64,000 bases of DNA from Achromobacter denitrificans NBRC 15125 (GTDB lineage Bacteria; Pseudomonadota; Gammaproteobacteria; Burkholderiales; Burkholderiaceae_B), in assembly GCF_001571365.1 (NCBI RefSeq), contig NZ_BCTQ01000008.1, forward strand, positions 123,446-187,445, given 5' to 3'. A model generated the notes under the pieces. The model was given only the letters and a program-made list of their open reading frames with translations, ran no database searches and was not told the origin of the DNA. Positions 1-8,757 of the stretch are shown in pieces; the stretch's first letter is position 1; each line of letters starts with the position of its first letter. A program made the position numbers and the translations under genes.

Positions 1-111
1 GCCCGTGATGCCCGTGGGGCAGGCCATCTTCAGGATGACCGGGTCCGGGGTGGCCAGGGTGTTGAGCACGAACAGGTGAGTGCCCTGGGTTTTGATAACG
101 CCAGCAGTCAT
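1..111 (-). CDS. Phage major tail (tube) protein, N-terminal fragment
   Basis: Partial gene running off the left edge. The 37 visible codons begin MTAGVIKTQGTHLFVLN, which resembles the start of siphovirus tail-tube subunits; this is recognition of a short N-terminus plus gene order, not an alignment. The ATG is preceded by GAGGTC at good spacing. It follows the tail-completion gene in the late operon, exactly where the tube protein lies in HK97-like phages. The rest of the protein and the remaining tail and lysis genes are outside the window. Confidence 0.6.
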   Translation of the reverse strand, partial: MTAGVIKTQGTHLFVLNTLATPDPVILKMACPTGITG

Positions 112-123
112 GATGACCTCGAA

Positions 124-149
124 ATAAAAAGGCCCGCACATGGCGGGCT
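124..149 (-). terminator. Hairpin with U-tract between two tail genes
   Basis: On the minus strand a stem GCCCGC/GCGGGC with loop CATGT is followed by CTTTTTATTT, the form of an intrinsic terminator. It sits just upstream of the tail-tube ribosome-binding site. It may set the level of tube protein or be read through by an antiterminated late transcript. Confidence 0.55.
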
Positions 150-172
150 AAAGGGGTAGGAAAACAGACGGC

Positions 173-547
173 TTACCGGCCTCTGATGAAGTCGGCCTGT
201 AGCCCAATGCGGAACAGCTTGGTGTCCGTCTCTCGGGTGTGGACGATGATGCGATTGGCGATGCCAGCCGCGTCCAGCGCATCGCGCACCGCCCCCGCCA
301 GCGATATGCAGACGGCCTCCTGGCTATCGTCCGGGCCTGTCCAGCAGTCGATCTGGACCGTGCCGCTGTCGGCATCAGGAGGCCCGCTTAGCTGGTCGTA
401 GGGGCTATCGATGACCGTGAACCAGGTGATGTACGGCGTCGGCGTACCCTGCGGCGCCATGCCCGACACGTAGATTCTCGGGTTTGCACCGACATGGCTA
501 CGCACCGCCGGCGTGTTGATCGTCTTGAATACGGGTGCCAGCATCAC
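173..547 (-). CDS. Phage tail completion protein (DUF3168-like)
   Basis: A 124-residue protein of the size and position of tail-completion/tail-terminator proteins that finish the head-proximal end of siphovirus tails. Features such as PYITWFTVIDSPYDQLSG and the alternating strand pattern fit the DUF3168 family. It overlaps the preceding HK97-gp10-like gene by 4 bases, implying translational coupling. The family call is recognition without alignment. Confidence 0.7.
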   Translation of the reverse strand: MMLAPVFKTINTPAVRSHVGANPRIYVSGMAPQGTPTPYITWFTVIDSPYDQLSGPPDADSGTVQIDCWTGPDDSQEAVCISLAGAVRDALDAAGIANRIIVHTRETDTKLFRIGLQADFIRGR

Positions 548-1029
548 AGCCTCCCTTCACGCCGGGCCTTGGCGACGACCTTCTCGATCTGGCGCGCCAC
601 GTCAGTGCTCACCAGTTCGATGACTCGCTGGCCGTGCTGCTGGACCGCAGGCCGTAGCCACGGCGTCGCGGGCTGGTGGCTGGATCCGTACTCTTTGAGC
701 GCCGCCGTCTTGCGGGTCGTCACGGGCTCCTTACCCTTGCGCGTGTAGGTCTTTTGGCGCACGCGAACCAGGTAACGTTCGCCCTTGCTGCCGATTGGGG
801 GCTTTCCACGGCTGGCGATGACGTTCTGCAGCAGCAAGCCGCTGGATTCGTCCCCGGTATTCACCATCGAGGCCTGGAGGTTTTCCTTGGCCCTGTCTCG
901 CAGATACCGGGCGCCACGCGCCAACGCAGTCTTCACCGGCCCACCGCGCTTGGAGACGACCTCGGCGGGCAGCGACTGAAGCGTGCGCATCACCTCATCG
1001 ACGCCGCGCAACTTCATTTCGACTTTCAC
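544..1029 (-). CDS. HK97 gp10-like head-tail/tail-assembly protein
   Basis: A 161-residue protein beginning MKVEMKLRGVDEVMRTLQSL if started at the GTG at 1029, which has GGAGAG just upstream and overlaps the previous stop as GTGA. The opening (amphipathic helix, then 'GVDEVMRTLQSLP'), the central basic region and the C-terminal 'TPWLRPAVQQH' segment are typical of the HK97-gp10 family, which joins head completion to tail assembly. A longer open frame continues upstream but runs through the neighbouring gene and is not used here. Confidence 0.75.
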   Translation of the reverse strand: MKVEMKLRGVDEVMRTLQSLPAEVVSKRGGPVKTALARGARYLRDRAKENLQASMVNTGDESSGLLLQNVIASRGKPPIGSKGERYLVRVRQKTYTRKGKEPVTTRKTAALKEYGSSHQPATPWLRPAVQQHGQRVIELVSTDVARQIEKVVAKARREGRL

Positions 1030-1244
1030 AGCGGCTCTCCTTCCGGCCGGGCCTCCCCTGCCATCTCGCCGTCCAGTGTCATCGCGGGCGGTTCTTCCAA
1101 CTCGCCATCTGCGGCCAGCGCCTCCAGCAGCACGTCGAGTTTTCCCTCGATACGAGCCAGGCTCGCTTCGATGCGGTCCATCTGCGAATTTGTGCCGCGT
1201 GCCGGCAAGGACGGGCTTCGCACAGGAGGAAATTGCGTATTCAT
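1026..1244 (-). CDS. Small phage protein of unknown function
   Basis: A 72-residue protein beginning MNTQFPPVRSPSLP with a short helical core (residues 21-45, DRIEASLARIEGKLDVLLEA) that could form a coiled coil, and an acidic tail. GAGGG lies upstream of the ATG, and the stop overlaps the next start as GTGA, so it is embedded in the late operon. I do not recognise a family. Expression is supported only by its tight packing between two clear head-tail genes. Confidence 0.6.
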   Translation of the reverse strand: MNTQFPPVRSPSLPARGTNSQMDRIEASLARIEGKLDVLLEALAADGELEEPPAMTLDGEMAGEARPEGEPL

Positions 1245-1246
1245 GG

Positions 1247-1621
1247 CTATTGGCCCTCGCTCGGTCCATCCACGCAACGCAGCCGCCACTCGCGACGCGC
1301 CGTAGCGTCCGTCTCGGCGGACTGGATATTGAAGATCTGGCCGTCCCAGCGCAGGCGCCAGGACGCCAGCAGGGTTGGGCTGGTCGGAAACCAGCGCAGG
1401 TTCACCCGCGCGCCGACCTCCGCCTGCGTCGCGTTCCCGCCTTGAAACTCGCGGCCTGGACCCGTCAGGACCTCGGCGGGCACATCTTCGAGCCGCGAGC
1501 CGTCGTCCAGCACCACGATCTGCCATCCGCCGCTGCCCGGCACGATGTAGCCGTTCTCGTCGCGCACGGGATCGCCCTTCGCCTCGAAGGTCACACGGTG
1601 GCGTAGTCGGTGAGCCAGCAT
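1247..1621 (-). CDS. Phage head-tail adaptor / head closure protein
   Basis: A 124-residue protein starting MLAHRLRHRVTFEAKGDPV, with the 'RHRVTFE...D..G....GW' opening and the later 'F.GGNATQAEVGARVNLRW...' pattern of the Phage_H_T_join family (SPP1 gp16/HK97 gp7 type head closure). The chosen ATG at 1621 overlaps the upstream stop as TGATG; a longer frame starting at 1633 is less likely. Its position between connector and gp10-like genes matches HK97-type order. Confidence 0.75.
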   Translation of the reverse strand: MLAHRLRHRVTFEAKGDPVRDENGYIVPGSGGWQIVVLDDGSRLEDVPAEVLTGPGREFQGGNATQAEVGARVNLRWFPTSPTLLASWRLRWDGQIFNIQSAETDATARREWRLRCVDGPSEGQ

Positions 1622-1950
1622 CACGCCCCCCATCCAATGCGGTGCGGCGCCAGCTTCACTTCGGCCGCGGCACGCAGCTTGGCGATGTCGTCGGGGCTGG
1701 CTTGATACGAGGCCTGGAGCAGCAGCATCACACCCAGCACCATACTGTCGAGCGGCGCAGTAAGCGGATCAGCGTCGACCAGCACGCCATCCACCAGGAT
1801 CGCGGCGGGGACTGGCTCCAGCAGGCCCCGGTTCATGTACTGCACCGCCTCGTCCTCGGCGCTGTTCAGCAGCATCTGCAGTTTCGCGTCGTCGGCGTTG
1901 TGAATGACATCCAGGAACCGCTTCGCGGTTTCGAGGCTGATCACGGACAT
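1621..1950 (-). CDS. Phage head-tail connector (gp6-like)
   Basis: A 109-residue, mostly helical protein (MSVISLETAKRFLDVIHNAD...) of the gp6-like head-tail connector family, which binds the portal ring in HK97-like capsids. Typical marks are the opening 'l..aK.fL', acidic 'AEDEAVQYMNR' and the C-terminal helix. The ATG at 1950 is used; a TTG two codons upstream is an alternative. It begins 2 bases after the preceding stop codon. Confidence 0.75.
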   Translation of the reverse strand: MSVISLETAKRFLDVIHNADDAKLQMLLNSAEDEAVQYMNRGLLEPVPAAILVDGVLVDADPLTAPLDSMVLGVMLLLQASYQASPDDIAKLRAAAEVKLAPHRIGWGA

Positions 1951-1952
1951 GG

Positions 1953-2177
1953 TCAATCCTTCTTGACCCGAGCGCGCCGCGAAGTGGCACTCGGCTCGCC
2001 GGCTCCGGTGGAGTCGTCCGCGGGGTCACCGGATGCGGCCTCCTTGACCGTCGGGGAGACGAGCACCGCCAGGCCCTTCTGGACCAGACGCTCGCCGATT
2101 CGTTCGGACACTTCGAACACATCACCGCGACGGCGCGTTCCCATGTGCTCGAAGGGGGATATTGCTTTCACTTCCAT
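1953..2177 (-). CDS. Small phage protein between capsid and connector genes
   Basis: A 74-residue protein starting MEVKAISPFEHMGTRRRGDV, with CCAGGAGA as a good ribosome-binding site. The N-terminal half has a compact KOW/SH3-like look ('RRRGDVFEVSERIGERLVQKGLAVLV'); the C-terminal third is Ala/Ser/Gly-rich and probably disordered. Similar small proteins occur between the capsid and connector genes of many HK97-like prophages, but their role is not established. Confidence 0.65.
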   Translation of the reverse strand: MEVKAISPFEHMGTRRRGDVFEVSERIGERLVQKGLAVLVSPTVKEAASGDPADDSTGAGEPSATSRRARVKKD

Positions 2178-2193
2178 GTGGATCTCCTGGTGG

Positions 2194-2219
2194 ATGGGCG
2201 GCGGTTGACCGCCGCCCAT
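2194..2219. terminator. Perfect 12-bp inverted repeat after the capsid gene
   Basis: ATGGGCGGCGGT and its exact reverse complement are separated by 2 bases, directly downstream of the major capsid stop codon (minus strand). There is no U-tract. It could act as a 3' mRNA-stabilising hairpin or partial terminator for the most highly expressed late gene. Confidence 0.5.
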
Positions 2220-2224
2220 TTGCT

Positions 2225-3403
2225 TCAACCGCCGGCCGGCACGTCGAGGCCGTCGAAGCCGCCCTTGACGAACGCCTCAGGCCGGAACACGGTCAGCGCC
2301 ACGCGCTCTTCAACCAGCAGGGTCACGCGGTTGGTGACGACGTTGTCGCGGTCTTCCAGCGAAACCGTGAGATTCACGTCCTCTCGGTCCCAGCCCTGCG
2401 CGCCCATGGCGAAGGCGCCGACCAGGAAGTCGCCCGCGTCCATGGCCGTGGTCGTGACGATGGAGCGTCCCCACAGGCCGGCCTGCGTGACGAAGCGCGG
2501 GTTGGCGAACAGATAACCGTTCGTCGTGTCCTTCAGCAGCTCGATCGCCGTCCAGTCGATGGGCGACAGCACGATGCCGTCCGCGGGATACTCGGCCAGC
2601 TCGGCCTGCAACAGGGCGAGGCGCAGGCGGTCCAGGCGGTTCTCGGCTTGCACCACCACACCAGGATTGGCGTAGGCGATGGCTTGCGTGTAAACCCCGT
2701 CGATGTTCAGGCCCACGCCGCTGCCCTTGAGCAGTTGACGGTCTTCGACCAGCTTGAGGCCATAGCGCAGGCGGCCGTCGATATACGACTGCAGCATCGG
2801 AACGTCGGACAGGATCTGCTTCGTCGCGCGGATCCAGTGCGCAATGGTGGCCACGGGCGCCGACGCATCTTCGAACATCAGCGTCGACTCGGGCTTGAGG
2901 GTGCCTTCAGCCACGGGCGCGGCGTTGTTGGTGAAGCCGGTTTCCCGCACAAACTCCACCGCATTGGACGAGGTGCGCCCCCAGCTGAGAAGGTCGCGCA
3001 CACGCAGCTGCTGGCTGGGCGGCGCGACGATGCCGGGCACGCGCTGGGGAACGACCAGGTCGCCGGCCGTCGTGGTGCTAATCTCGGCGCTGACGGGCGC
3101 GCGGAACTTGCCGCGCGGATTGGAGGCGAAGGCGGTGAAGTCCTCGCGCTCGGTGAACTGCTCACCCATCGACTTGGGCCGTGCACCTTCGCCGCCACCA
3201 TTCTGGAACTTCGCCAGGAGTTGTTCGGCGGTGGCCAGGCGGGCCTGCAGTTCACCCTGCGTGGTCAGAGTCTTGTCGATATCGGCGCGCAGTTCCTGGT
3301 CCATCGTGCCACGCGCGTTGGCCTTCTCGGCCATGCTCTTCAGCTGGTCGCTGACAGTTTTCAGGCTGGCGTTGATCTGTTCGATTTGTTGTTCCGGCGT
3401 CAT
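2225..3403 (-). CDS. Major capsid protein, HK97 family
   Basis: A 392-residue protein starting MTPEQQIEQINASLKTVSDQ. Residues 1-70 are a charged coiled coil like the HK97 delta (scaffold) domain. Then come 'STTTAGDLVVPQRVPGIV', the E-loop-like 'RVRDLLSWGRTSSNAVEFVRE' and the long P/A-domain region ending in 'VALTVFRPEAFVKG', all typical of phage_capsid HK97-fold proteins. AAGGAAC precedes the ATG. The upstream ClpP-like protease would remove the delta domain during maturation. Confidence 0.93.
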   Translation of the reverse strand: MTPEQQIEQINASLKTVSDQLKSMAEKANARGTMDQELRADIDKTLTTQGELQARLATAEQLLAKFQNGGGEGARPKSMGEQFTEREDFTAFASNPRGKFRAPVSAEISTTTAGDLVVPQRVPGIVAPPSQQLRVRDLLSWGRTSSNAVEFVRETGFTNNAAPVAEGTLKPESTLMFEDASAPVATIAHWIRATKQILSDVPMLQSYIDGRLRYGLKLVEDRQLLKGSGVGLNIDGVYTQAIAYANPGVVVQAENRLDRLRLALLQAELAEYPADGIVLSPIDWTAIELLKDTTNGYLFANPRFVTQAGLWGRSIVTTTAMDAGDFLVGAFAMGAQGWDREDVNLTVSLEDRDNVVTNRVTLLVEERVALTVFRPEAFVKGGFDGLDVPAGG

Positions 3404-3413
3404 GATGTGTTCC

Positions 3414-4283
3414 TTACTTGAGGATCGTTGTGAGAGATGCGGCCAGATCGGCCGTGGTGCTGAGGGCAGCCGGGTGACCCATGCCGCGTCCGGTGGCATC
3501 ACGCACACCGCTGCCAGCCGAATCGCTCAGGCTGGACTTGAATTCAGAGATCAGGCGTTGGGCCTCGCTACGGGGCAGGCCCGCCGCCCGCATTGCCGAC
3601 TCGATGCGGCGCACCGCGCTGGCGGACGTGCCGCTGGTGCCCTTGCCAACCTGGTCGGACGGCAGCAACTCGTCGGCGTAGCCCTGGTCGATGGCTTGGC
3701 TGCCGCCTATCCACGTCTCGCCGTCCATCTGGCGTTGAACTTCGGCCAGCTCCTGGCCGCTAGAGACCGCGTAGATGTCTGCCATGGCAGCGTCGAAGGG
3801 CTCCATCGTGTCGGCGAACTCGCGCAAATCGTGTCGGTTGCCCTGTGCGATCACCCAGCAGTTGTGGACCATCAGGAACCCCGCGCGAGCAATCTGGCGC
3901 TTGTCGCCCGCCATGGCGATGATCGAGGCGGCACTGGCGGCCAGACCCAACACCTTGACCGTCACCTCGCCCTGGTGTTCGCGCAGCAGGTTGTAGATGG
4001 CCAGTCCCTCGAACATGTCCCCGCCGGGGCTATTCACGTTCACGGTGACGGGGCCCGCACCCATACTGCGCAGCGCACTGGCGATGCGCTTGGCAGTCAC
4101 GCCTTCGCCTGTCCACCAGTCATAGCCAATCACGTCGTAAACGCTGATCGTCCGTTCTGCATCATCCTCGACCGCTGCACGGACGCCGGCGTCCCAGCGC
4201 TCCAGGGCGCGGGGAGACATGTAGGCCGAAACAGCCGCGCAGGGGCGGCCCGCCGGAGCGGCCGGCAGGTTCTTCTTGCTCAT
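3414..4283 (-). CDS. ClpP-like head maturation protease
   Basis: A 289-residue peptidase of the S14 (ClpP) family. The oxyanion segment is NSPGGDMFEG (84-93), the nucleophile lies in GLAAS (Ser117), the catalytic His in MVH (His140), and an acidic residue follows near Asp187. It lies between portal and capsid, as in HK97-like phages that use a Clp fold instead of the U35 protease to process the prohead. A GAGGT site precedes the ATG, and the gene starts 11 bases after the portal stop codon. The C-terminal 80 residues are low complexity. Confidence 0.93.
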   Translation of the reverse strand: MSKKNLPAAPAGRPCAAVSAYMSPRALERWDAGVRAAVEDDAERTISVYDVIGYDWWTGEGVTAKRIASALRSMGAGPVTVNVNSPGGDMFEGLAIYNLLREHQGEVTVKVLGLAASAASIIAMAGDKRQIARAGFLMVHNCWVIAQGNRHDLREFADTMEPFDAAMADIYAVSSGQELAEVQRQMDGETWIGGSQAIDQGYADELLPSDQVGKGTSGTSASAVRRIESAMRAAGLPRSEAQRLISEFKSSLSDSAGSGVRDATGRGMGHPAALSTTADLAASLTTILK

Positions 4284-4294
4284 GTGGGGATACC

Positions 4295-5593
4295 TCAGGT
4301 GTCGGCCGTCGAGGCCATCATGTCTTTCAGCCAGTTGGCCATCGCATTGCGGGCCTGCTGGTCAGCTGTATTGCTGCCCAGACTGTCCAGCGGCGTAAGC
4401 GCCGTCTGCACGGTCAGAACTGCAGCGTTGCCGCCCATGGGCGCGCGGTCTTCCAACTCGCGCACTTCGTCACGGGTCAGGATGCCGTTGTTCACCATGA
4501 CGCTGTAGAAGGAAGCTCGGGCGGCGCTGTCGGCACGCAGCAAGCCTTCGACAGCAAACTTGGGGTAGTACCGTACTCGCTCCGCGGGCATCAGCAGATC
4601 CTTCACGATGGACTGCTCGATGCGCTTGAGCCATGGGCTTAGCGTGAACACCAGGAAGCCGATCATCTGCTGTTCGATGCCCGTTCCCCAGCTGGTCGAC
4701 TTCTCGGTATGCCCGACCATCCACGGCGGCACACGGAACCAGCGGCAGATCTCCTCAATGCTGAATCCGCGCGACTGCAACAACTGCGCGTCAATGGGAT
4801 TGATGCCGATCGTGCCGACCTCCATGTCGGCTTCGAGAATCGCGGGGCGCCCGGCGTTTACCGCGCCCGACAACCGCCCCTCGATCATCTCCCGGGCTTC
4901 CTCGCGCTGATTGTCCTTCAAGATCTTCGGGTACTTGAACCAGGTTGTCGGCATCAGGCCGCGCTTGAAAACGCCCGCCGCCGCCTCGTCCGTGGCCAGC
5001 GCTGAACCGAAGACCTGGGCGCCGTAGTGAACCACCGACACGCCATCCTTCCCATTGAGCGACCAGCCCGGGATTCTCCATACCTTCGTCGCCGGGATTA
5101 CACGCTGCCGGCCGTCGTCATCGGTGTACCGATACTCCTTCGAACCATCGCCTTTCCGCGAGACCGTCAGGCGCCCCGGGTATAGAAACTGGAGGCCGAC
5201 AACCCTTTCGCCGACCAACAGCTTCTCGCAATGCGCGTTGCCTCGCAAGAGCATTGCCGCCACCACCGCCTCCCAGAAAACCGATGACACTGAATCGGGA
5301 TTCGGCTGGGTGCCGATGATGAAGTTCAGCGGATGCTGAGGCGCCGGCCGCTTACCACCGCTCGCGCGCTCATGCATGCCAAGTGGCAGCGTACCAATCG
5401 TCTCGGAGATAAGCCGTGCACACGCCCAGACGGCCGAGAGTTGCAGGACGTTCTTGTCATTGACATTGACCCCCGCCGAGCTACTGACGCCGAGCCGGGC
5501 CCACGCGCCAGCGTCGGTGAGGCCGAACGGCGCGCCAAGCCAGCCCAGCACCGCGGCGCGGAGCCGGCCGACCTTTTGCGCTTTATGTTTCAT
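4295..5593 (-). CDS. Phage portal protein, HK97 family
   Basis: A 432-residue portal that forms the dodecameric packaging channel at one capsid vertex. Recognisable segments are 'LQLSAVWACARLISETIGTLPL' at the N-terminus, 'FKRGLMPTTWFKYPK' and 'RVPPWMVGHTEKSTSWGTGIEQQ' in the core, all characteristic of phage_portal HK97 members. Its ATG overlaps the terminase stop by 4 bases (ATGA), so terminase and portal are translationally coupled. Confidence 0.95.
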   Translation of the reverse strand: MKHKAQKVGRLRAAVLGWLGAPFGLTDAGAWARLGVSSSAGVNVNDKNVLQLSAVWACARLISETIGTLPLGMHERASGGKRPAPQHPLNFIIGTQPNPDSVSSVFWEAVVAAMLLRGNAHCEKLLVGERVVGLQFLYPGRLTVSRKGDGSKEYRYTDDDGRQRVIPATKVWRIPGWSLNGKDGVSVVHYGAQVFGSALATDEAAAGVFKRGLMPTTWFKYPKILKDNQREEAREMIEGRLSGAVNAGRPAILEADMEVGTIGINPIDAQLLQSRGFSIEEICRWFRVPPWMVGHTEKSTSWGTGIEQQMIGFLVFTLSPWLKRIEQSIVKDLLMPAERVRYYPKFAVEGLLRADSAARASFYSVMVNNGILTRDEVRELEDRAPMGGNAAVLTVQTALTPLDSLGSNTADQQARNAMANWLKDMMASTADT

Positions 5594-7359
5594 CCGATCA
5601 CCGCGTTTTTAAAGAAGTCTGAAAGGTCCTCGGCGTCATCCGAGGCCACGGCCAAGCCCATCGCCATCAGCAGCGCGGCCATATCGTCAATCTTGTCCGC
5701 CGAACGCTTCCGGTCCGGTGCCATGGACAGGTTCACGTCGCGGCGCGCCACTAGATTCGAAGCGCACCATGTCAGCACTGGGTCGCCGCCATGAACCAGC
5801 TTGCCGCCCACATAGGCCAGTTCAAGCGCTTGCATCGCCGGGTGGTAGCTCTTGGTGCCCTGCACGAACTGCACCATCGGCACGCTTGCCGCCACCAAGC
5901 GGTTCACCAAGTCGGCCGCGTTCCAGGCGTCATATGCAATCTGCTGCGGGTCGAAGCGCTGCACCGCGGCCAATATGTCGCGCTCGATGACCGAGTAGTC
6001 GGTCACGTCGCCTTCAGTCTGGAGCAAGTATCCAGCCTCCACCCAGCCGGCATACGGCACTGTGGCGCGCTCGGTGCGCTGCTTCACCGCCTCGGATGGC
6101 ACCCAGCGCCAGCCGTGCGTGTACCAGACACCCTCGACAAGCCACAACAGGCGGAATGCGGCGATGTCCGTGGTACTGGCCAGGTCCAGGCCGCCCCAGC
6201 ATGGGTAGCCCGCCAGCCAGTCCAAATCAACAGCGCCGCCGCACTTGGCCCACTTGGTCAGGTCGACCCAGCCGCTGGCGGTCGATGCCGGCCTGTTGCA
6301 CCGCTTTATGCGGAATTCCGCCAGCTTGGATGGCATCTGCTTGGCTTCAACGGCCTCCTTTCGGATGGCCGCCTTCAGGTGCGGATTGACATCCAGCAGC
6401 GGATTCGCCTTGATCCACTTCGACTCGTCGAACTCGTCGTCCTGCGTGATCTTCGCGGACTTGTCTTCGTTGTCCAGTGCGTAGAACAAGGCCAGAAAGT
6501 GGTCAGCCTGCGTGCCCAATACTCCGCGCAGCAGCGCGAACACGAATCCGCGGATTTCGGCCCAAGGGCCGGCGTTCGTGTATCCCTCGGTGGTCGTGAA
6601 CAGCCAGAGCGGGTTTGCCCGCGCGCCAGCGGCCGACTGCAGCACGTTTAACAGGTCGGCCGTCTTGTGAGCGTGGATCTCGTCCAGCCCCGTATGGGAC
6701 GGGTTCAAGCCATCCTGCGTACTGGCCTTGGCGTGAACGGCCTTGTAGCTGCTGCCCGTCTCGAAGCGGCTTATAGACTTCGCCCATGTGGCTAGGCCGA
6801 AGGCTTCTGCTAGGTCCGGCGTTTTCTCCACCATGCGCTTGGAGGCGCGGAAGATGATGCTGGCCTGGTCGAAGGTGGTGGCTGCGCTGATAACCTGCGC
6901 GCCCTCTTCCGGCTCGCAGCACAGGCAGTACAACAAGATTGCCGAGGCCAGCGTACTCTTGGCGTTCTTTCGCGCCACCGCGAACAGCGCCGAGGTGAAG
7001 CGCCGGGGATGGAATGTGTCGTCGTCACCCCAGCCGTCGACCTTGATGGCCTCGCGCCGCCGGAATCCAAACAGCTGCACCACGAAGAACACGTGGCTCG
7101 GGTGCATGACGATGGTGGGCGTTTCCCACTTACCCTCGACGTGCGGCAGTTTTTCGATGAAATCGCACGCATCGTTTGCATGCCACTCGTCGAAGAAGAA
7201 CGGCGTTCCGCGACGCCGTGCCCGTTTCAGGTCATCCAGGAACCGCTTCGCCGCGAGACGTATCCAACGCCCATGCTTCTTGCGCCCCTTGTCGGCCACC
7301 GCCGCCTGGGCGTACTTGGTGGCAATGCCGACATAATCACGCGCTGCGTCGCTTCCCAT
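5590..7359 (-). CDS. terL: Terminase large subunit
   Basis: A 589-residue DNA-packaging ATPase/nuclease. The Walker A-like loop is VARKNAKST (residues 128-136) and Walker B is GLDEIHAH (Asp226-Glu227). A nuclease-domain motif 'GGLDLASTTD' follows, as in Terminase_1 family proteins. The first 23 bases overlap the small-subunit gene. With terS, portal and protease it forms the standard packaging cassette. Length and motif order are complete. Confidence 0.96.
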   Translation of the reverse strand: MGSDAARDYVGIATKYAQAAVADKGRKKHGRWIRLAAKRFLDDLKRARRRGTPFFFDEWHANDACDFIEKLPHVEGKWETPTIVMHPSHVFFVVQLFGFRRREAIKVDGWGDDDTFHPRRFTSALFAVARKNAKSTLASAILLYCLCCEPEEGAQVISAATTFDQASIIFRASKRMVEKTPDLAEAFGLATWAKSISRFETGSSYKAVHAKASTQDGLNPSHTGLDEIHAHKTADLLNVLQSAAGARANPLWLFTTTEGYTNAGPWAEIRGFVFALLRGVLGTQADHFLALFYALDNEDKSAKITQDDEFDESKWIKANPLLDVNPHLKAAIRKEAVEAKQMPSKLAEFRIKRCNRPASTASGWVDLTKWAKCGGAVDLDWLAGYPCWGGLDLASTTDIAAFRLLWLVEGVWYTHGWRWVPSEAVKQRTERATVPYAGWVEAGYLLQTEGDVTDYSVIERDILAAVQRFDPQQIAYDAWNAADLVNRLVAASVPMVQFVQGTKSYHPAMQALELAYVGGKLVHGGDPVLTWCASNLVARRDVNLSMAPDRKRSADKIDDMAALLMAMGLAVASDDAEDLSDFFKNAVIG

Positions 7360-7765
7360 TGGTCTTGAACTTGTTGCCAGTCTGCGCGACAGGGGCGGAC
7401 CCCTTCACCTTTCCCTGAGCGACAGGCGTGAGGCCGAATTCGCCAACCAGGGCGCGGTATTGCGCGAGCATGTGACCGGTAGGGGTTTCACCAGCCATCC
7501 ATAGTTGCACCAGCTTCCCGTGTAGCGCGCAGAGCATCGCCAATGGCGACAGGCTCGCCTCGGTAAGCAGGCGGTTCGAATGCAAGATGCGGGTGAGCCG
7601 ATGCCATTCGGCCTCGGCGTGCTTGTTCGGCAGCCAGTCAGGCGCCTCCGGCACATCCAAGACCAACTCCAGTTCAACTGCTTGAGTTTCCGGCTGGGAG
7701 TCTCGGTCCGCACGCGCTGTGCCGGCCACAACTTTCAGCTGGACCGGCTTCTTCGGTGGGGCCAT
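7337..7765 (-). CDS. terS: Terminase small subunit, P27 family
   Basis: A 142-residue protein starting MAPPKKPVQLKVVAGTARAD, with an excellent TTTTTTGGAGG ribosome-binding region. The basic N-terminus with the 'P..LKVVAGT' motif and the central 'AEWHRLTRILHSNRLLTEASLSPLAMLCA' helical segment are characteristic of the P27-family terminase small subunit, which recognises the packaging site. A longer frame reaching 7837 lacks a site at its start. Confidence 0.88.
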   Translation of the reverse strand: MAPPKKPVQLKVVAGTARADRDSQPETQAVELELVLDVPEAPDWLPNKHAEAEWHRLTRILHSNRLLTEASLSPLAMLCALHGKLVQLWMAGETPTGHMLAQYRALVGEFGLTPVAQGKVKGSAPVAQTGNKFKTNGKRRSA

Positions 7766-7875
7766 ATCGCCTCCAAAAAAACGCGTTTTTCTGATATGAC
7801 TGCGCAAAAAAAAGGCTGGGCGTCGGGTGTCCGGCAAAATCGGCCCGACTTTCGACCCACCCCTCCCCGCTCAGG

Positions 7876-8226
7876 TCACGCCCTCGGGGTCCCAGGACGG
7901 TTTTTCCGCTCCCTTGCGCGCAAGGCCTCTGCCTGGGTCTTCTCGGCGTGGCAGTCTCGGTTCATCGCGCGCAGGTTGCTGGGCTGATCGTTCAGCCTCC
8001 CGGACGCGTCCCTCGTGTTGTCGATGTGGTCGACCTCATGGGCGACCCGTGGGAGCAACCGTGCGCGGCAGGCTTCACACTGGCATAGCCCGCCATCGCG
8101 CTCCATGATCTGATCACGCAGCCGGCGCCATGGCCGACCGCCGCGGCCTTGACCGTAAGCGGGAGGCTCTGGCTCATGCCTAGCGGTCGACACTACCCGC
8201 TTCAGCTTTCCGGGGCGGGTCGGCAT
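7876..8226 (-). CDS. HNH endonuclease adjacent to terminase
   Basis: A 116-residue HNH protein: CQCEAC (Cys48-Cys53) for zinc, the 'HEVDHID' H-N-H core (residues 63-69), and 'NLRAMNRDCHAEKT' (84-97) carrying the last Cys-His pair. HNH proteins beside terS/terL are required for cos cleavage and packaging in HK97-like phages, so a packaging role is likelier than homing. The ATG overlaps the previous stop as TGATG. A possible cos site would be expected nearby but was not identified. Confidence 0.88.
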   Translation of the reverse strand: MPTRPGKLKRVVSTARHEPEPPAYGQGRGGRPWRRLRDQIMERDGGLCQCEACRARLLPRVAHEVDHIDNTRDASGRLNDQPSNLRAMNRDCHAEKTQAEALRARERKNRPGTPRA

Positions 8227-8597
8227 CAGCGCGCCACCGCGACCCGCTGATACTCGCAGCATTCGCTTTCGAGAGACGTGACCTCGACCTGCCCAACCTC
8301 ATACAGATCACTGAGATGCAGGAACAGGGCTTGCTTGATGCACTCGGGCATATCCACTCCAGCGATGACGACTCGGGCCTGATCGAACTCCACTTCACCA
8401 TCCCGCGCGATCAAGGACAGCGTGAGGCTAGGCAACCCGCCCGGCTCGAACGTCACGCTCGCTCCCGATAGGCGGCGGATAGCCACGCCATCCACGCTCA
8501 CTGTCGTGCGCGTCCCTTTCTGGGATATGACGTAGCGCGGCTTCTGGCCCAGCCTGGGCGACGGCGCGGGCGACGCACTTTCGGGAACTGCTGCCAT
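8226..8597 (-). CDS. Phage protein of unknown function upstream of HNH gene
   Basis: A 123-residue protein with a Pro/Ala/Ser-rich first 20 residues and then a predicted beta-rich domain (KPRYVISQKGTRTTVSVDGV...). AAAGGGG precedes the ATG and its stop overlaps the HNH start, so it is the first gene of the late unit visible here. No family recognised. It has Cys residues near 'ESECCEYQR' that could bind metal, but no clear motif. Confidence 0.65.
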   Translation of the reverse strand: MAAVPESASPAPSPRLGQKPRYVISQKGTRTTVSVDGVAIRRLSGASVTFEPGGLPSLTLSLIARDGEVEFDQARVVIAGVDMPECIKQALFLHLSDLYEVGQVEVTSLESECCEYQRVAVAR

Positions 8598-8714
8598 AAC
8601 TGACCCCTTTGAATTGGTGCCGGGTGCTACCTACTGCACACCGCCCGGCGCGATGACCAACCCCGCACGCCATGCCCAGCGCACGACCCTCGGTAGCGGG
8701 AGGGCGGAGAATGC

Positions 8715-8747
8715 AAAAGCCCCGACCGGACTATCCGTATCGGGGCT
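8715..8747 (-). terminator. Intrinsic terminator after the tRNA-like element
   Basis: Read on the minus strand, AGCCCCGA and TCGGGGCT form an 8-bp stem with a 14-base loop (itself partly paired, CGGATAGTCCG), followed by TTTTGCA. It lies 10 bases beyond the CCA end of the tRNA-like sequence. Confidence 0.6.
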
Positions 8748-8757
8748 GTGGCTTGTG